Shown in pieces: positions 8,899 through 18,157 of a stretch of 58,607 nt of DNA. The translations under genes and the position numbers were made by a program. Under the pieces are notes generated by a model. The model had not been told where the DNA came from. It was given only the letters and a program-made list of their open reading frames with translations, and did no database searches. This DNA comes from Bacteroidota bacterium. GTDB lineage: Bacteria > Bacteroidota > Bacteroidia > Chitinophagales > Chitinophagaceae. The stretch is from NCBI GenBank assembly GCA_029561255.1, contig JAKQJH010000201.1, positions 1 to 58,607 of the forward strand, in the 5' to 3' direction. How positions within the stretch are numbered: position 1 is the stretch's first letter; every line of letters starts with the position of its first letter.

Positions 8899-10128
8899 CT
8901 ATTTCTTGCTGACCCTGTACAAACTCCCTCCATCCGTAACCGCAAACAACATTCCCTTATAAAATGCCACATCGCGGAAGCGTTCGTTTTTATCTACCAG
9001 TAAACGTTCCTCTCCGGTGATTTTATTGTTTTTTATGATCAGGCGGGCAATATGTTGTCCGCTGAGTCCTCCGATAAAAAGATTATTTTCCCATTCAGGT
9101 ATATCCTTGCTTTTGTAGAAAGTCATACCACTGGGGGAGAGGGTGGGGTCCCAATAATATACGGGCTGTTCCATCCCGGCTTTCTGCTGCAGGGCTTCAC
9201 CTACTTGCTGTCCGCTGTACTCAATGCCATAGGTAATGACGGGCCAGCCATAGTTCTTGCCGGCTTTAATGATATTCAGTTCATCGCCACCACGTGGACC
9301 GAACTCTGCTTCCCAGAGATCGCCAGTTACCGGATGGATATCCAGGCTCTGGCAGTTGCGGATTCCATAGGCATAGATCTCGGGGATGGCACCGGCTTGT
9401 TTGGCAAAGGGATTTCCGGGAGCGGGTTTGCCGTCTTTCGTGATACGGAATATCTTACCTAAGCCTGAACTGAGTAACTGGGCCTGTGCCCGGCCTTCGG
9501 AAATGGAACGTTCACCGGTGCTGACAAAGAGATAACCGCTTTTGTCAAATAATAAACGGGAACCGAAATGCAAGACACTTTTCAAAGCGGGTGTTGCCCT
9601 GAAAATGACCACCGGATTATCCACTGTCCCGTTTTTTTCATTGAGTTGTCCTTTGGCTACTGCCATCAGGTTACCGTTACCGGAGGTTTCTGAATAGGAC
9701 CAGTAAATGGTTTTATTGGTCGAATATGCCGGATCCGGTGTTACATCCAGCATGCCACCCTGGCCTTTATCATCTACCTGGGGGAATCCGGTGATTTTTT
9801 TCACCAATGCACCATCGGTGGTATGAATCTGCATATACCCTTTCTTAAAAGTCAGCAACAACTGTCCATCGGGCAGGGGTACCACGGCCCAGGGTTGCCC
9901 GAGTTTATCACCGATCTTGTCCACCTTATAAGCAGTAGTGGTTTTGGCACCACTAATCCTTGTCTGACCGGTAAATGCCGGTTTATAATCCGCATTGGCT
10001 TTCCGGGTTTCCACCGGGGGCAATTGATCGCCGTCTGTAGTTGTGACAGGATTGCCATTGCTTTGGATACAGGCATTCAAAAGGATGGCCGATCCGGCAA
10101 GTAAAAAAAGGACAGGTAATTGTTTCAT
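8899..10128 (-). CDS. PQQ-dependent sugar dehydrogenase, lipoprotein
   Basis: The 409-residue protein starts at MKQLPVLFLL, which provides a lipoprotein signal with lipobox LLNAC; the preceding 15 codons of the open frame are not needed. The body is a six-bladed propeller of the soluble glucose/sorbosone dehydrogenase family. Key family words are present: GQPWAVVPLPDG, HFGSRLLFDKSGYLFV (the His expected to act as base), EAEFGPRGGDELN, KNYGWPVITYG and LSPSGMTFY. It should oxidise an aldose sugar with PQQ and Ca2+ at the envelope. The substrate and the PQQ source are unknown; no pqq genes are in the window. Confidence 0.9.
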   Translation of the reverse strand: MKQLPVLFLLAGSAILLNACIQSNGNPVTTTDGDQLPPVETRKANADYKPAFTGQTRISGAKTTTAYKVDKIGDKLGQPWAVVPLPDGQLLLTFKKGYMQIHTTDGALVKKITGFPQVDDKGQGGMLDVTPDPAYSTNKTIYWSYSETSGNGNLMAVAKGQLNEKNGTVDNPVVIFRATPALKSVLHFGSRLLFDKSGYLFVSTGERSISEGRAQAQLLSSGLGKIFRITKDGKPAPGNPFAKQAGAIPEIYAYGIRNCQSLDIHPVTGDLWEAEFGPRGGDELNIIKAGKNYGWPVITYGIEYSGQQVGEALQQKAGMEQPVYYWDPTLSPSGMTFYKSKDIPEWENNLFIGGLSGQHIARLIIKNNKITGEERLLVDKNERFRDVAFYKGMLFAVTDGGSLYRVSKK

Positions 10129-10271
10129 GTTTTCAATGTTGAAGCGTAAAAATAATGAACTCTGTTCTAACAAAGCATGGGATTAATTGTTTAGGCGGAA
10201 GGTTCAATGCGACGTGAAGAACAAACAGATAAAATATACTGAACGGTGTGGTCTCCGGGTCGTACGTATTC

Positions 10272-11114
10272 TTATTCTTTGTAATACCCTTCACTCAGCC
10301 CGAATTTTCTTTCCGGGGCCTTATTCTCTATTTCATGAAAGGCGGTCGGGGAGAGGCTTGTAAAATCCTTATAGTCCTTTACCAGGTGCTGGTAATCGTG
10401 GTAACCGCATTCAACCGCAATCCGGAGCCAGTCATATTCCGGCTTCGAGTTTTTTAAACGGAAGGCCCGGTCGAATCGGATAATCCGTTCATACAGTTTT
10501 GGATTGACACCGGTTCGTTCTTTAAACCGGCGTTCAAACTGTTTTGTACTCAGACAGGCTTCGCGGGCAAGCTGGTCGAGACTGTATTTTGTATTTCCGG
10601 TTAATAATAACGCCCAGGCATGGTCGGTCAGCAAGCGGGGCTTTTTCTGATGCTTTATCAATCCATGCACAAATTCATTGGCTATCCGAATCATGTCCGG
10701 GTAACCGATCGCGTGATACAACTGTTCATTAACTCTCCTTAGTTCACTGGAAAAAACAGCTTCTGCATCGATATATTGATTGTTCAGTTCGGCAGCTGAA
10801 ATCCCCGTTAGCCGGTACAAGGCACCAGGATAAAAAATAATCTGGAAAACGAGGAAATGATGCCCGATCATCCGGTGGGTAACTTCGGTGAACTGACCAT
10901 ACAGGACAACGGGAATATGTTTGATTTCTTTACCGGATTCCGCATACTGAACGGTTTCCGTATCGTAAGGATAAAATGCCAGGCAATGCTCGGGCCGTGG
11001 CGGATAGGCCTTGGGAGGCACTACCTGTCCTTTTTCAAACCGGAGGTGCACGATCCGGTAGAGCTGTACAAATTCCCTGAGTTCAGGGGCTGGTATGAAA
11101 TCTTTTAGCAGCAA
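10272..11114 (-). CDS. AraC family transcription regulator
   Basis: The protein has 280 residues. The N-terminal half (about 1-160) is a beta-rich sensor region of the kind found in many Bacteroidota AraC proteins (FIPAPELREFVQLY; the HHFLVFQIIFYPGALYRL strand pair). The C-terminal part holds the AraC double helix-turn-helix: SLDQLAREACLSTKQFERRFKERTG for the first and IAVECGYHDYQHLVKDYKDF for the second, ending in SPTAF. It lies 33 bp downstream of a cupin gene on the same strand, so the two probably form one operon, and the cupin gene is a candidate target. Confidence 0.9.
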   Translation of the reverse strand: MLLKDFIPAPELREFVQLYRIVHLRFEKGQVVPPKAYPPRPEHCLAFYPYDTETVQYAESGKEIKHIPVVLYGQFTEVTHRMIGHHFLVFQIIFYPGALYRLTGISAAELNNQYIDAEAVFSSELRRVNEQLYHAIGYPDMIRIANEFVHGLIKHQKKPRLLTDHAWALLLTGNTKYSLDQLAREACLSTKQFERRFKERTGVNPKLYERIIRFDRAFRLKNSKPEYDWLRIAVECGYHDYQHLVKDYKDFTSLSPTAFHEIENKAPERKFGLSEGYYKE

Positions 11115-11147
11115 ACTTTTAGGTTCTATAGTTAAGGTACTGCTTTT

Positions 11148-11705
11148 TTATAATGTCAGGGGTGGACCTACAACTTTCATCTGGTGCTCCGCATGGATCC
11201 GGTCCATTTCTTCGGGACTGGGACGTTCGGTCAGTTTATTCATATAGGAGAAAAATTCTTCCATTTTCCCGGCGGGCTGGAGGAAATAAATCAGTTTCCC
11301 CCGTTCGGTCAGTTGAATCCAGGTATGTGGAATACCACGGGGAAGGAAAATGGTCTGGCCTGCCTTTAAAACATGTGTATCTTCTCCAACTACAAATCGG
11401 TATTCACCCTCAATAACCATAAAAATCTCATCCTGTTCAAAATGGATATGCAGCATCGGACCCACTTTGCCCAGGCCGGTGTATTCAAAAACAGAAAGTT
11501 GTCCGCCGGTATCTTTCGACGAGATTTTGAGATCATTGGGATGAACACCCAGGAACTTCACCACTTCGCCAAACCGGGATTTGCCCGAACCGACAATAAA
11601 GGGATCTCCCTGGATTGAGTGCTTCAATTGTTTAAATGGAATCCGGGCCAATGCCAGTCCGGGTGCAGCCAGTAATCCGGCCATCAGGAATTGTTTACGT
11701 TGCAT
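11148..11705 (-). CDS. Cupin domain protein with export signal
   Basis: This 185-residue protein starts with a basic then hydrophobic segment (MQRKQFLMAGLLAAPGLALA) that looks like a signal peptide. The cupin barrel spans about residues 65-150, with metal-ligand words MLHIHFEQDEIF (His, His, Glu) and FLPRGIPHTW (His). The typical glycine turns are present (GEYRFVVGED, LKAGQTI). The reaction is unknown because cupins are diverse. It is the first gene of a cupin-AraC pair and is divergent from the heptahaem cytochrome gene across a 191-bp promoter region. Confidence 0.85.
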   Translation of the reverse strand: MQRKQFLMAGLLAAPGLALARIPFKQLKHSIQGDPFIVGSGKSRFGEVVKFLGVHPNDLKISSKDTGGQLSVFEYTGLGKVGPMLHIHFEQDEIFMVIEGEYRFVVGEDTHVLKAGQTIFLPRGIPHTWIQLTERGKLIYFLQPAGKMEEFFSYMNKLTERPSPEEMDRIHAEHQMKVVGPPLTL

Positions 11706-11896
11706 ACGATTGGTTTTTGTACTGTAAAAATGAAGCCGGATGGTTATAGGTTAGTGGTAAAAAAAAGACATTTTCAGGGATAGCTGCAGATAATGGATTT
11801 GTTATTGATCTGAAAGTGTCAGGAAGTATTCATTAACTGGTAACTGATGTTCAATTGTCGGCCAGCAGGTTAACTGCTTTTCCCTAAATTGCAGGT

Positions 11897-13117
11897 ATGC
11901 CCCTGATTTCCAAAAAAGGAACTTTTATGCTGCTATTGATTTTCACCGTAGTATTTCTGGTGAAATGTATGGATAGTAAAAAAATCTCCACAGATCCCCG
12001 GGGAGTGGAGTATGCCGGTGCGGGTTCCTGCCGATCCTGTCACCAGGCCGTATATGATTCATTCCGGCTTACTTCCCATCATGCCGCTACGGCTCCCGGT
12101 GACCCGGCCCTTGTAAAAGGGAGTTTTCTGGAAGGGAAAAACAGTTTTGCCTTTGACGATAACCGGCAGGTGAAAATGGAAAAAAGGGGAGGACGTTTGT
12201 ACCAGGTTTTGTATAAAGACGGAAAAGAAAAAGAGGCTCATCCTTTTGATATCAGTTTTGGCAGTAAAAATGCACAAACCTGGCTGTATTGGAGTGGCAA
12301 TAATACTTACCAGTTACCTATTTCCTTTTATACTTCAGTCAATAACTGGGGCACCAGTCCGGGCTATTCCATTCTTTACCCTTCTTTTGACCGGCTGATC
12401 GGACGAAATTGTTTTGAATGTCATAGTTCCCATATTGGGTTCCTGCATGGAGCAGATAGCAGCCCGTTAACCACGAACAACCCGCAGAAAAGAGAAGAGA
12501 TGGATCGTCGTTCACTCGTTACGGGAATTGACTGTGAACGTTGCCATGGGCCGGCCCGTGAGCACGTAAATTACCATGCGCAAAATCCAGGTCAGTCGCA
12601 AGGCCGCTTTATCACCCGGATCTTGGGTATGAGCAGACAGCAGCAACTGGATGCCTGTGCGGTTTGTCATTCAGGCAATGACCGGGTAAAAAAGAAATCC
12701 CGTTTTGCATTCCGGCCGGGTGATACCCTTTCTCATTTCTTCGGGTCACTGATGGACAGTATCATCAAAACCGAACCGGATGTACATGGCAATCAGTACG
12801 GGCTGCTGACCGAAAGCCGGTGTTTTATCCAAAGCCTGCAGCTGACTTGTAATACCTGTCATGATCCGCACCGGGATTCTCCGTCTAACCTGGCGATCTA
12901 TTCTGCCAAATGTGTGGGTTGTCATCCGGTTGGCAGTCCGGCTTTCTGTACCGTTCAATCACCTGGAGCCGATGTCTTAGTACAAAACTGTATTGACTGT
13001 CATATGCCCAACCAGCCTTCGTCTGCCATCAGCTTTCAGTTGTCCGGGTCCACCCAGCGTTATTCTTATTATTTGCGTACCCACAGAATCGGGGTGTACC
13101 ATCTGGAAACGAAATAA
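11897..13117 (+). CDS. Heptahaem c-type cytochrome
   Basis: The 406-residue protein has an N-terminal hydrophobic segment (LLLIFTVVFLV) and seven CxxCH haem-binding motifs: CRSCH (residues 45-49), CFECH, CERCH, CAVCH, CNTCH, CVGCH and CIDCH. Extra histidines (SHH near 60, SSHIG, DPHRD, HRIGVYH at the end) are candidate distal ligands. The spacing resembles the cytochrome c554/multihaem oxidoreductase superfamily. It should be periplasmic or anchored to the envelope. Its redox partner is unknown; a monohaem cytochrome gene lies convergently downstream. Confidence 0.88.
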   Translation: MPLISKKGTFMLLLIFTVVFLVKCMDSKKISTDPRGVEYAGAGSCRSCHQAVYDSFRLTSHHAATAPGDPALVKGSFLEGKNSFAFDDNRQVKMEKRGGRLYQVLYKDGKEKEAHPFDISFGSKNAQTWLYWSGNNTYQLPISFYTSVNNWGTSPGYSILYPSFDRLIGRNCFECHSSHIGFLHGADSSPLTTNNPQKREEMDRRSLVTGIDCERCHGPAREHVNYHAQNPGQSQGRFITRILGMSRQQQLDACAVCHSGNDRVKKKSRFAFRPGDTLSHFFGSLMDSIIKTEPDVHGNQYGLLTESRCFIQSLQLTCNTCHDPHRDSPSNLAIYSAKCVGCHPVGSPAFCTVQSPGADVLVQNCIDCHMPNQPSSAISFQLSGSTQRYSYYLRTHRIGVYHLETK

Positions 13118-13133
13118 ACTCAACGAATGAACT

Positions 13134-13168
13134 AAAAAAAATGCCAGCATCAGCTGACATTTTTTTTT
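13134..13168. terminator. Bidirectional intrinsic terminator
   Basis: An 8-bp stem with one mismatch (ATGCCAGC, loop ATCA, GCTGACAT) is preceded by seven A and followed by eight T. It lies between two convergent cytochrome genes, so it can serve both strands. Confidence 0.85.
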
Positions 13169-13187
13169 AATTGACTATCGGACATGC

Positions 13188-13637
13188 TCAATGGTGATTA
13201 TTTTTCTTTCCGAATGTCCGGATATAGTTCACGAGGTCGCCGGGAATCCTGGTTTTACCAAAGCTTCCTTCCATCGCATCCTGATTTCCCGGAATTCTTT
13301 TCTTGAAACCAGGCATATCGCTATGTCCTGAATAAATTTTGTAAAGCATAGCCCCATCGGATTGTTTCTGGAAAATTTCCAGGGTGAAATCGGTAGGGGT
13401 GTTATTCAGTTTATACGCCCGCTTGCCGGAACCTTTACCATCAGTTCCATGACAGGACAAACAGAAATAGTCATATAACTCTTTGCCGGAAGCAATAGAA
13501 GCTTCATCGGCAGGTACAGGGTTTGTCAGTTTCTCATATTTCTCCGGGACTTTCCAGGGATCTTCCTGGAAGGAAATAAAAGACAGCGCGGAGGCCAGTA
13601 CAACGATAACGCCGGTCAGTATGATTAGCTTTTTCAT
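13188..13637 (-). CDS. Monohaem cytochrome c
   Basis: This 149-residue exported protein has a hydrophobic N-terminus (residues 3-22) and a single class I cytochrome fold. The haem motif CLSCH is at residues 59-63 (YFCLSCHGTDGKGSG), and the likely axial Met108 is in HSDMPGF. The C-terminal helix is LVNYIRTFG. It is likely a periplasmic electron carrier. The 255 bp upstream (13638-13892) hold only AT-rich promoter-like sequence, including a TACTTTTA box on the minus strand; nothing else was recognised there. Confidence 0.88.
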   Translation of the reverse strand: MKKLIILTGVIVVLASALSFISFQEDPWKVPEKYEKLTNPVPADEASIASGKELYDYFCLSCHGTDGKGSGKRAYKLNNTPTDFTLEIFQKQSDGAMLYKIYSGHSDMPGFKKRIPGNQDAMEGSFGKTRIPGDLVNYIRTFGKKNNHH

Positions 13638-13892
13638 TTTTAATGTGTTTGTAAGATCATCAATAAAATTTCGTCAGTTAAAAGTAGACCGGAGTGGTAT
13701 GTGGTTATTATGACGCCTGTCAAAGCCTTTAATGCGTTTGCTCAGTTTTTGTCAGCAGGTAAATTACAGACATGTCTTTTAATAGGAATGAAAGTCAATG
13801 CCAGCCTTGATTACATCGATTTGTAAAACGAAATGACCAACTGGTGACAACCATTTTTCTTTAAAATTAACTGTAGTAGTATTGTTTACTGC

Positions 13893-15173
13893 TTACAGTT
13901 TAATGAATTCCACCCGCCGGTTCAGGGCTTTATTGGCCAGGCTGTTATTGGGCGCTACCGGTTCTGCTTCACCACGTCCATCCGTTTGTATCCGGGAGGC
14001 ATCAATGCCAAAAGATGCCACAAGTTCATTCTTCACCGCCGCGGCCCTTCTTTTGGAAAGATCCAGGTTGGCCGCATCGGCTCCATCAGCATCCGTATGA
14101 CCTATGACTTTGATTTTCACTTCCGGGTTTTCGTTCAGAATATTGGCAATCTCTTTGAGCGAACCATAGGAAGCCGGTTTTACCACATCTTTATTCACAT
14201 CAAAGTATATCCCATAGCTGACAATCTTTCCTTCTGTCATAAGTTTGTTACGCATATCCGGGGCACCAACCGCGATCCGGATATTACTGACCAGTGCCGC
14301 ACCATCTTCAAACCGGATCCGGTCCATTTTTACAGAAGTCAGTGGAAAAGCTTTTGGCAGATCAAATAATTTATTTTCGTCTACATAATAGCGTACCCTT
14401 GATTTCTGCACCCATACGGCAATATGGTATTTCTGATTTTCTTTTTGGTAATACTGATGATCATCTTTAAAACCGGTAAGCCCAAAATCCTGTCCTTCTT
14501 CCCCATTAATATAGGTCCGGTAATAGGGTCTTCCGAAGTATTCAACCCCGCAATTAAAACCAGCTTTGCCAGGTACAGAACCTCCATCCCAGGAACGAAC
14601 ATTGATACATTGCATCAGCCGGAAACCATATCCCGCCATCCGGTCTTCTTCTCCTTTGATCGGGATCACATCAAATTCAATGGTATAATTTTCTGGCAGT
14701 TTAAGTAAGGAGTCTGTCCAGATATCCGTACGGCCAATATACCGCATCCAGCGACCGGGATAAAGATTACTGGTAACGATTTCTGCTGAGCCATTGGTAT
14801 TCCATAAGGCGGGGAAATCCCCCACATTGTCCTGCGAAAAGTCATCAAAAAATACCACCCGTTCACCCGGCACAAAATCATACTTGGAATACAATTGCAG
14901 TCCGGGCAGGGTATCTTTCTTTATAACATCCGCTGCCTTTCCGGGATCCGGTTTTTCTGCAGGAACCGGTGCCGGCGATTCAGTTTTTTGCGGAACTTCT
15001 TTCGGCTTTTCCTTTTTGTCAAACAGGCTGTCTATCGCCTGATCCGTTTTTTTCTCTATCGCCCGGTTGGCTTTTCTCTCGAGGATTTTTTTTGGATTTA
15101 ATATCTGTGCCGCTAAAGGCTGGGTAAACAAAAATGCAAGGGCAGCCAGGCAGTAAAGTGCAGACCTTTTCAT
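13893..15173 (-). CDS. OmpA family outer-membrane protein
   Basis: The 426-residue protein starts at MKRSALYCLA, giving a signal peptide that ends near PLAAQ; a frame opening 60 bp earlier adds no signal character. Residues about 25-90 are a charged, Pro-rich region (KKEKPKEVPQKTESPAPVP). Residues 95-300 form a beta-rich domain of the laminin-G or jelly-roll type (FFDDFSQDNVGDFP). The C-terminal OmpA-like peptidoglycan-binding domain runs from about 312 (GIYFDVNKDVVKP) with the hallmark VIGHTDADGADAANLDLSKRR and ends NRRVEFIKL. It probably tethers the outer membrane to peptidoglycan. Confidence 0.92.
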   Translation of the reverse strand: MKRSALYCLAALAFLFTQPLAAQILNPKKILERKANRAIEKKTDQAIDSLFDKKEKPKEVPQKTESPAPVPAEKPDPGKAADVIKKDTLPGLQLYSKYDFVPGERVVFFDDFSQDNVGDFPALWNTNGSAEIVTSNLYPGRWMRYIGRTDIWTDSLLKLPENYTIEFDVIPIKGEEDRMAGYGFRLMQCINVRSWDGGSVPGKAGFNCGVEYFGRPYYRTYINGEEGQDFGLTGFKDDHQYYQKENQKYHIAVWVQKSRVRYYVDENKLFDLPKAFPLTSVKMDRIRFEDGAALVSNIRIAVGAPDMRNKLMTEGKIVSYGIYFDVNKDVVKPASYGSLKEIANILNENPEVKIKVIGHTDADGADAANLDLSKRRAAAVKNELVASFGIDASRIQTDGRGEAEPVAPNNSLANKALNRRVEFIKL

Positions 15174-15283
15174 AAATGTGTATTTTGGAAAAGGTAATCC
15201 GCTGGCGAAGGAGGTTCCTTTGATAAGGGTCATTCATTCCCGTGATTATAATCAAAAGCCCGCTTACCGATGGAAGTATTGAA

Positions 15284-17113
15284 TCAGAGCTGAAATTCCC
15301 ATACCGTACGGTAATGTCCTTTTTCCTCCACATATTCGAGGAAGGACTGGTAAAACTTATCGCCCCCGATCGTGGCACTGTCGCCTATTACCAGCAACTG
15401 CTCTTTGGCCCGGGTGATTGCCACATTCATCCGCCGGTAATCTTTCAGAAAACCGATATCACCATCATCATTACTCCGAACCAGTGACAAAATGATTTTT
15501 TCTTTCTCCTGTCCCTGGAAACTGTCGATCGTGCTGATCCGCATGACCGCAGGGAGCATTTCTTTAGCCGCGGCCACCTGCCCTGAATACGGGGATATAA
15601 ATGCCGTGCCCGCCGGATCCCATGCTTCCTGTTCGAGGAATTGCCGGATGATCTGCAGTTCACCTTCATTCTGTAAACTGATTCCGTCCGGACCCTGTTT
15701 TTCATTAAATCCGGAGCCTGCTGTATCTATAAATGTGATATGGGTGCCTCTATTTTCCAGGTGAATTGCTGTTTTCAGTAATTCCTTATAAAAATAGCGG
15801 CTGCTGAATCCGGCAATGGATTCCCGCATCCGGTATTGGGTATCGAGCAGGTAAACAGCACCTGTATGTGGAATGGCCACTTCGAGGATGGAATTATTAA
15901 AACCCATGGCAGCTGCCTGATGACTCAATACCGTGGGTGGTAATTGCCAATGATCACCGGCCAGCACAATCTTTTCTGCCATCGGGAAGATGCACCAGGC
16001 CAGGGGTTCAATACATTGTCCGGCTTCATCCAGGAACAGGGTATTGAATTTTAACTGACCCACTCCGGCATCATAAAGGCCAATCGGGGTGCCCGCAATC
16101 ACCTTGGCTTCTTCAAAGAGTTTCTGTTCATTGTAATCCTGCAGTTTACGGATCTCCGCGCGGATGGCTTTAACTTCCTTGAACAAAAGATTCCGTTGTT
16201 CCCGTTCCGCTTTGCCAAAACTTCGTTTGTATTTTAAGGCCATCCGTCGAAATTCTTCGGCCCTTATCTTGAGTTGTTTGATCTCTTTCTGCGATTTGCT
16301 GTTACCCAGTTTGCCTTCGGGGGTATGTGCAAAGACAGCGGCATCCGTTTTACTGCTGTTGCCCACCCGCAGCAGGTTAATCCCCAGTGAAATCAGGGTT
16401 TTGGAGATATGATCCACCGCGGCATTACTGGGAGCCGATACCAATACTTTTTCTCCCTGTTGCACTAACTGGAAAATAGCTTCCGCCAATGTGGTGGTTT
16501 TACCGGTGCCCGGAGGGCCATGGACGATCAGCAGGTCTTCATTATTTACAATGGCTCGGATCGCTTCCTGCTGACTCTGGTTTAAGGAACTGTTTTTAAA
16601 TGTAAGGGAAAGGCCGGATGCTGTTGTATTGGCTTTTGCTGTGATGGCCGGTCCATGAATCTGTTCAAAAAGCCGGAACAGTGATTTATGCTGCTCCAGT
16701 TCATTCAGTACTTTCTTCATGATAGACGTGGTACGGGTATCCGGCGCCAGTTTGATACCTACGCCGTCGTCTTCGATCCAGTCCGGAAAATCAGGGGCAA
16801 ATAACCGGAACTCACCCGCTTTCCCTTCCAGGCTTATTAAAACTCCTTTGATTGGTTCTTCCCCACTGATAAAACATTCAATAGCGGCACCATCCCTGAA
16901 CAGGTTGGTTTCGGGAGGGAATGCCAACCGGAAACTGATTTCAGGGTAATCGGCATATCCGAAGTTTTTACGGGTAATAATCAACGGATGTAAGGCCAGG
17001 CCTTCCGATTTCAGCTGTTTTAAGGTATGGGCCTGATCGAGTGCATAACGGGTGGCTTGTTCTTTTTCCTCCAGGTTCACACAGGTCAGCAATTTTTGCA
17101 ATTGGGGGTGCAT
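15284..17113 (-). CDS. Superfamily 1 DNA/RNA helicase, IGHMBP2-like
   Basis: The 609-residue protein has a beta-rich N-terminal domain (about 1-170) followed by a two-part SF1B helicase core. Walker A is GPPGTGKTT at 199-207, motif Ia is LVSAPSNAAVDHI, the Walker B variant is FLDEAGQCIEP, motif III is VLAGDHWQLPPTV, motif IV is LDTQYRM, motif V is STIDSFQGQE and motif VI is NVAITRAKEQL. This order is typical of the UPF1/IGHMBP2 group (AAA_11 and AAA_12). It should unwind nucleic acid with ATP; the cellular role in bacteria is not established. Confidence 0.92.
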   Translation of the reverse strand: MHPQLQKLLTCVNLEEKEQATRYALDQAHTLKQLKSEGLALHPLIITRKNFGYADYPEISFRLAFPPETNLFRDGAAIECFISGEEPIKGVLISLEGKAGEFRLFAPDFPDWIEDDGVGIKLAPDTRTTSIMKKVLNELEQHKSLFRLFEQIHGPAITAKANTTASGLSLTFKNSSLNQSQQEAIRAIVNNEDLLIVHGPPGTGKTTTLAEAIFQLVQQGEKVLVSAPSNAAVDHISKTLISLGINLLRVGNSSKTDAAVFAHTPEGKLGNSKSQKEIKQLKIRAEEFRRMALKYKRSFGKAEREQRNLLFKEVKAIRAEIRKLQDYNEQKLFEEAKVIAGTPIGLYDAGVGQLKFNTLFLDEAGQCIEPLAWCIFPMAEKIVLAGDHWQLPPTVLSHQAAAMGFNNSILEVAIPHTGAVYLLDTQYRMRESIAGFSSRYFYKELLKTAIHLENRGTHITFIDTAGSGFNEKQGPDGISLQNEGELQIIRQFLEQEAWDPAGTAFISPYSGQVAAAKEMLPAVMRISTIDSFQGQEKEKIILSLVRSNDDGDIGFLKDYRRMNVAITRAKEQLLVIGDSATIGGDKFYQSFLEYVEEKGHYRTVWEFQL

Positions 17114-17148
17114 GGCCGGAAGATAAGTAAATAGCCCATGGGTGAAAT

Positions 17149-17181
17149 GATAATTTTTCAGATTGACTGAAGAAAATTATC
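17149..17181. other. Hairpin in a divergent promoter region
   Basis: GATAATTTT at 17149-17157 pairs perfectly with AAAATTATC at 17173-17181, with CAG/CTG as an inner stem. A second 9-bp inverted repeat (GGAAGATAA at 17118-17126, TTATCTTCC at 17177-17185) overlaps it. Both lie between the divergent helicase and lipid-kinase genes, so they may be an operator or alternative mRNA folds. The function is not known. Confidence 0.5.
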
Positions 17182-17310
17182 TTCCGTTCTCTGTTGCTTT
17201 AAACGGCAGTAAAACAGTTTATTCACCTCAACGATTAGAACCTGGTTCAGGAAAGAAATATTGCCTTAGTCTGTAACCGGCTGGCTGGTTCCGGCCTTTC
17301 ACTGGAAGTA

Positions 17311-18093
17311 ATGGCCCGGCTGGAAGGACTGTTGCACCAGTACAATATCCCTAAAACGGTTTTCATCCAGGACTGGCCGGATTCCTTTGATGGCTTTTCT
17401 GATATTTACCTGGTCGGGGGTGATGGAACGCTAAATTATTTTATAAATAAGTACCCTGATATTACCATCCCCCTGGTGATCTTCAAAGGGGGAACCGGAA
17501 ATGATTTTCACTGGCTGCTTTATAGAGATGTGGATATGGTCAGCCAGTTTAAACAAGTATTGGATTTACCCGCCCGCCCGGTGGATTGTGGCCGTTGCAA
17601 CAACCGGTTATTTATAAATGGAGTGGGGGCCGGGTTTGAAGGAGCAGTAGCCAAATCACTCAGCGCCAAAAAAAAGCTACCCGGGAAAACCTCATACCTG
17701 CTAACGATTCTGCAGAAAATTTTCAGTTATCGCTCCCGGCATTTTACTATCATGACCGGTGACAAGGTAATTACCGGAAAAAAATTGCTGGTGGATATCA
17801 GTAACGGACGCCGGGCCGGAGGCGGTTTTCATATTGCACCTGAAGCCAGGGCCAATGACGGACTGCTGGATCTGGTGTTGGCTGATGCTTTGTCTTCCTT
17901 ACGCCGGCTGATCTACCTGCCCGTTATCGAAAAAGGGAAACACCTGGGACTGTCCATTATTACCCATTTGCCGGTCAGGTCTGTACGTATTCAGTCACTG
18001 GAAATTATCCAATACCACCTGGATGGGGAATATGCGGAAGCCACAGAACTGAATATAACAATCAGGGAAAAGGCCTTTCTTTTCCGTTACTGA
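17311..18093 (+). CDS. Diacylglycerol/lipid kinase family protein
   Basis: From the ATG the product has 260 residues and shows the DGK catalytic signature: DIYLVGGDGTLNYFI (residues 31-45), the KGGTGNDFH loop, GVGAGFEG and GGFHIAPEARANDGLLD. It should phosphorylate a lipid with ATP, using a fold shared with NAD kinase. The reading frame is open upstream to 17239 and encodes IALVCNRLAGSG, the conserved first strand and loop of the family, so the true start is probably upstream at a non-ATG codon. The coordinates given are the shortest safe call. Next come GNAT and ABC genes on the same strand. Confidence 0.85.
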   Translation: MARLEGLLHQYNIPKTVFIQDWPDSFDGFSDIYLVGGDGTLNYFINKYPDITIPLVIFKGGTGNDFHWLLYRDVDMVSQFKQVLDLPARPVDCGRCNNRLFINGVGAGFEGAVAKSLSAKKKLPGKTSYLLTILQKIFSYRSRHFTIMTGDKVITGKKLLVDISNGRRAGGGFHIAPEARANDGLLDLVLADALSSLRRLIYLPVIEKGKHLGLSIITHLPVRSVRIQSLEIIQYHLDGEYAEATELNITIREKAFLFRY

Positions 18094-18145
18094 ATATTTC
18101 AATTTTGCCGGCCATCACAAGCAAAACCAGTTCCCCCATTTCTTT

Positions 18146-18153
18146 TAATTTTG
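18146..18153 (+). promoter_or_regulatory. -7 promoter element TAATTTTG
   Basis: This is an exact match to the Bacteroidota -7 consensus TAnnTTTG, four bases before the ATG of the GNAT gene. If used, transcription would start at or next to the ATG, giving a nearly leaderless mRNA. No TTG is seen at the usual -33 distance, so confidence is limited. Confidence 0.35.
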
Positions 18154-18157
18154 CGCC

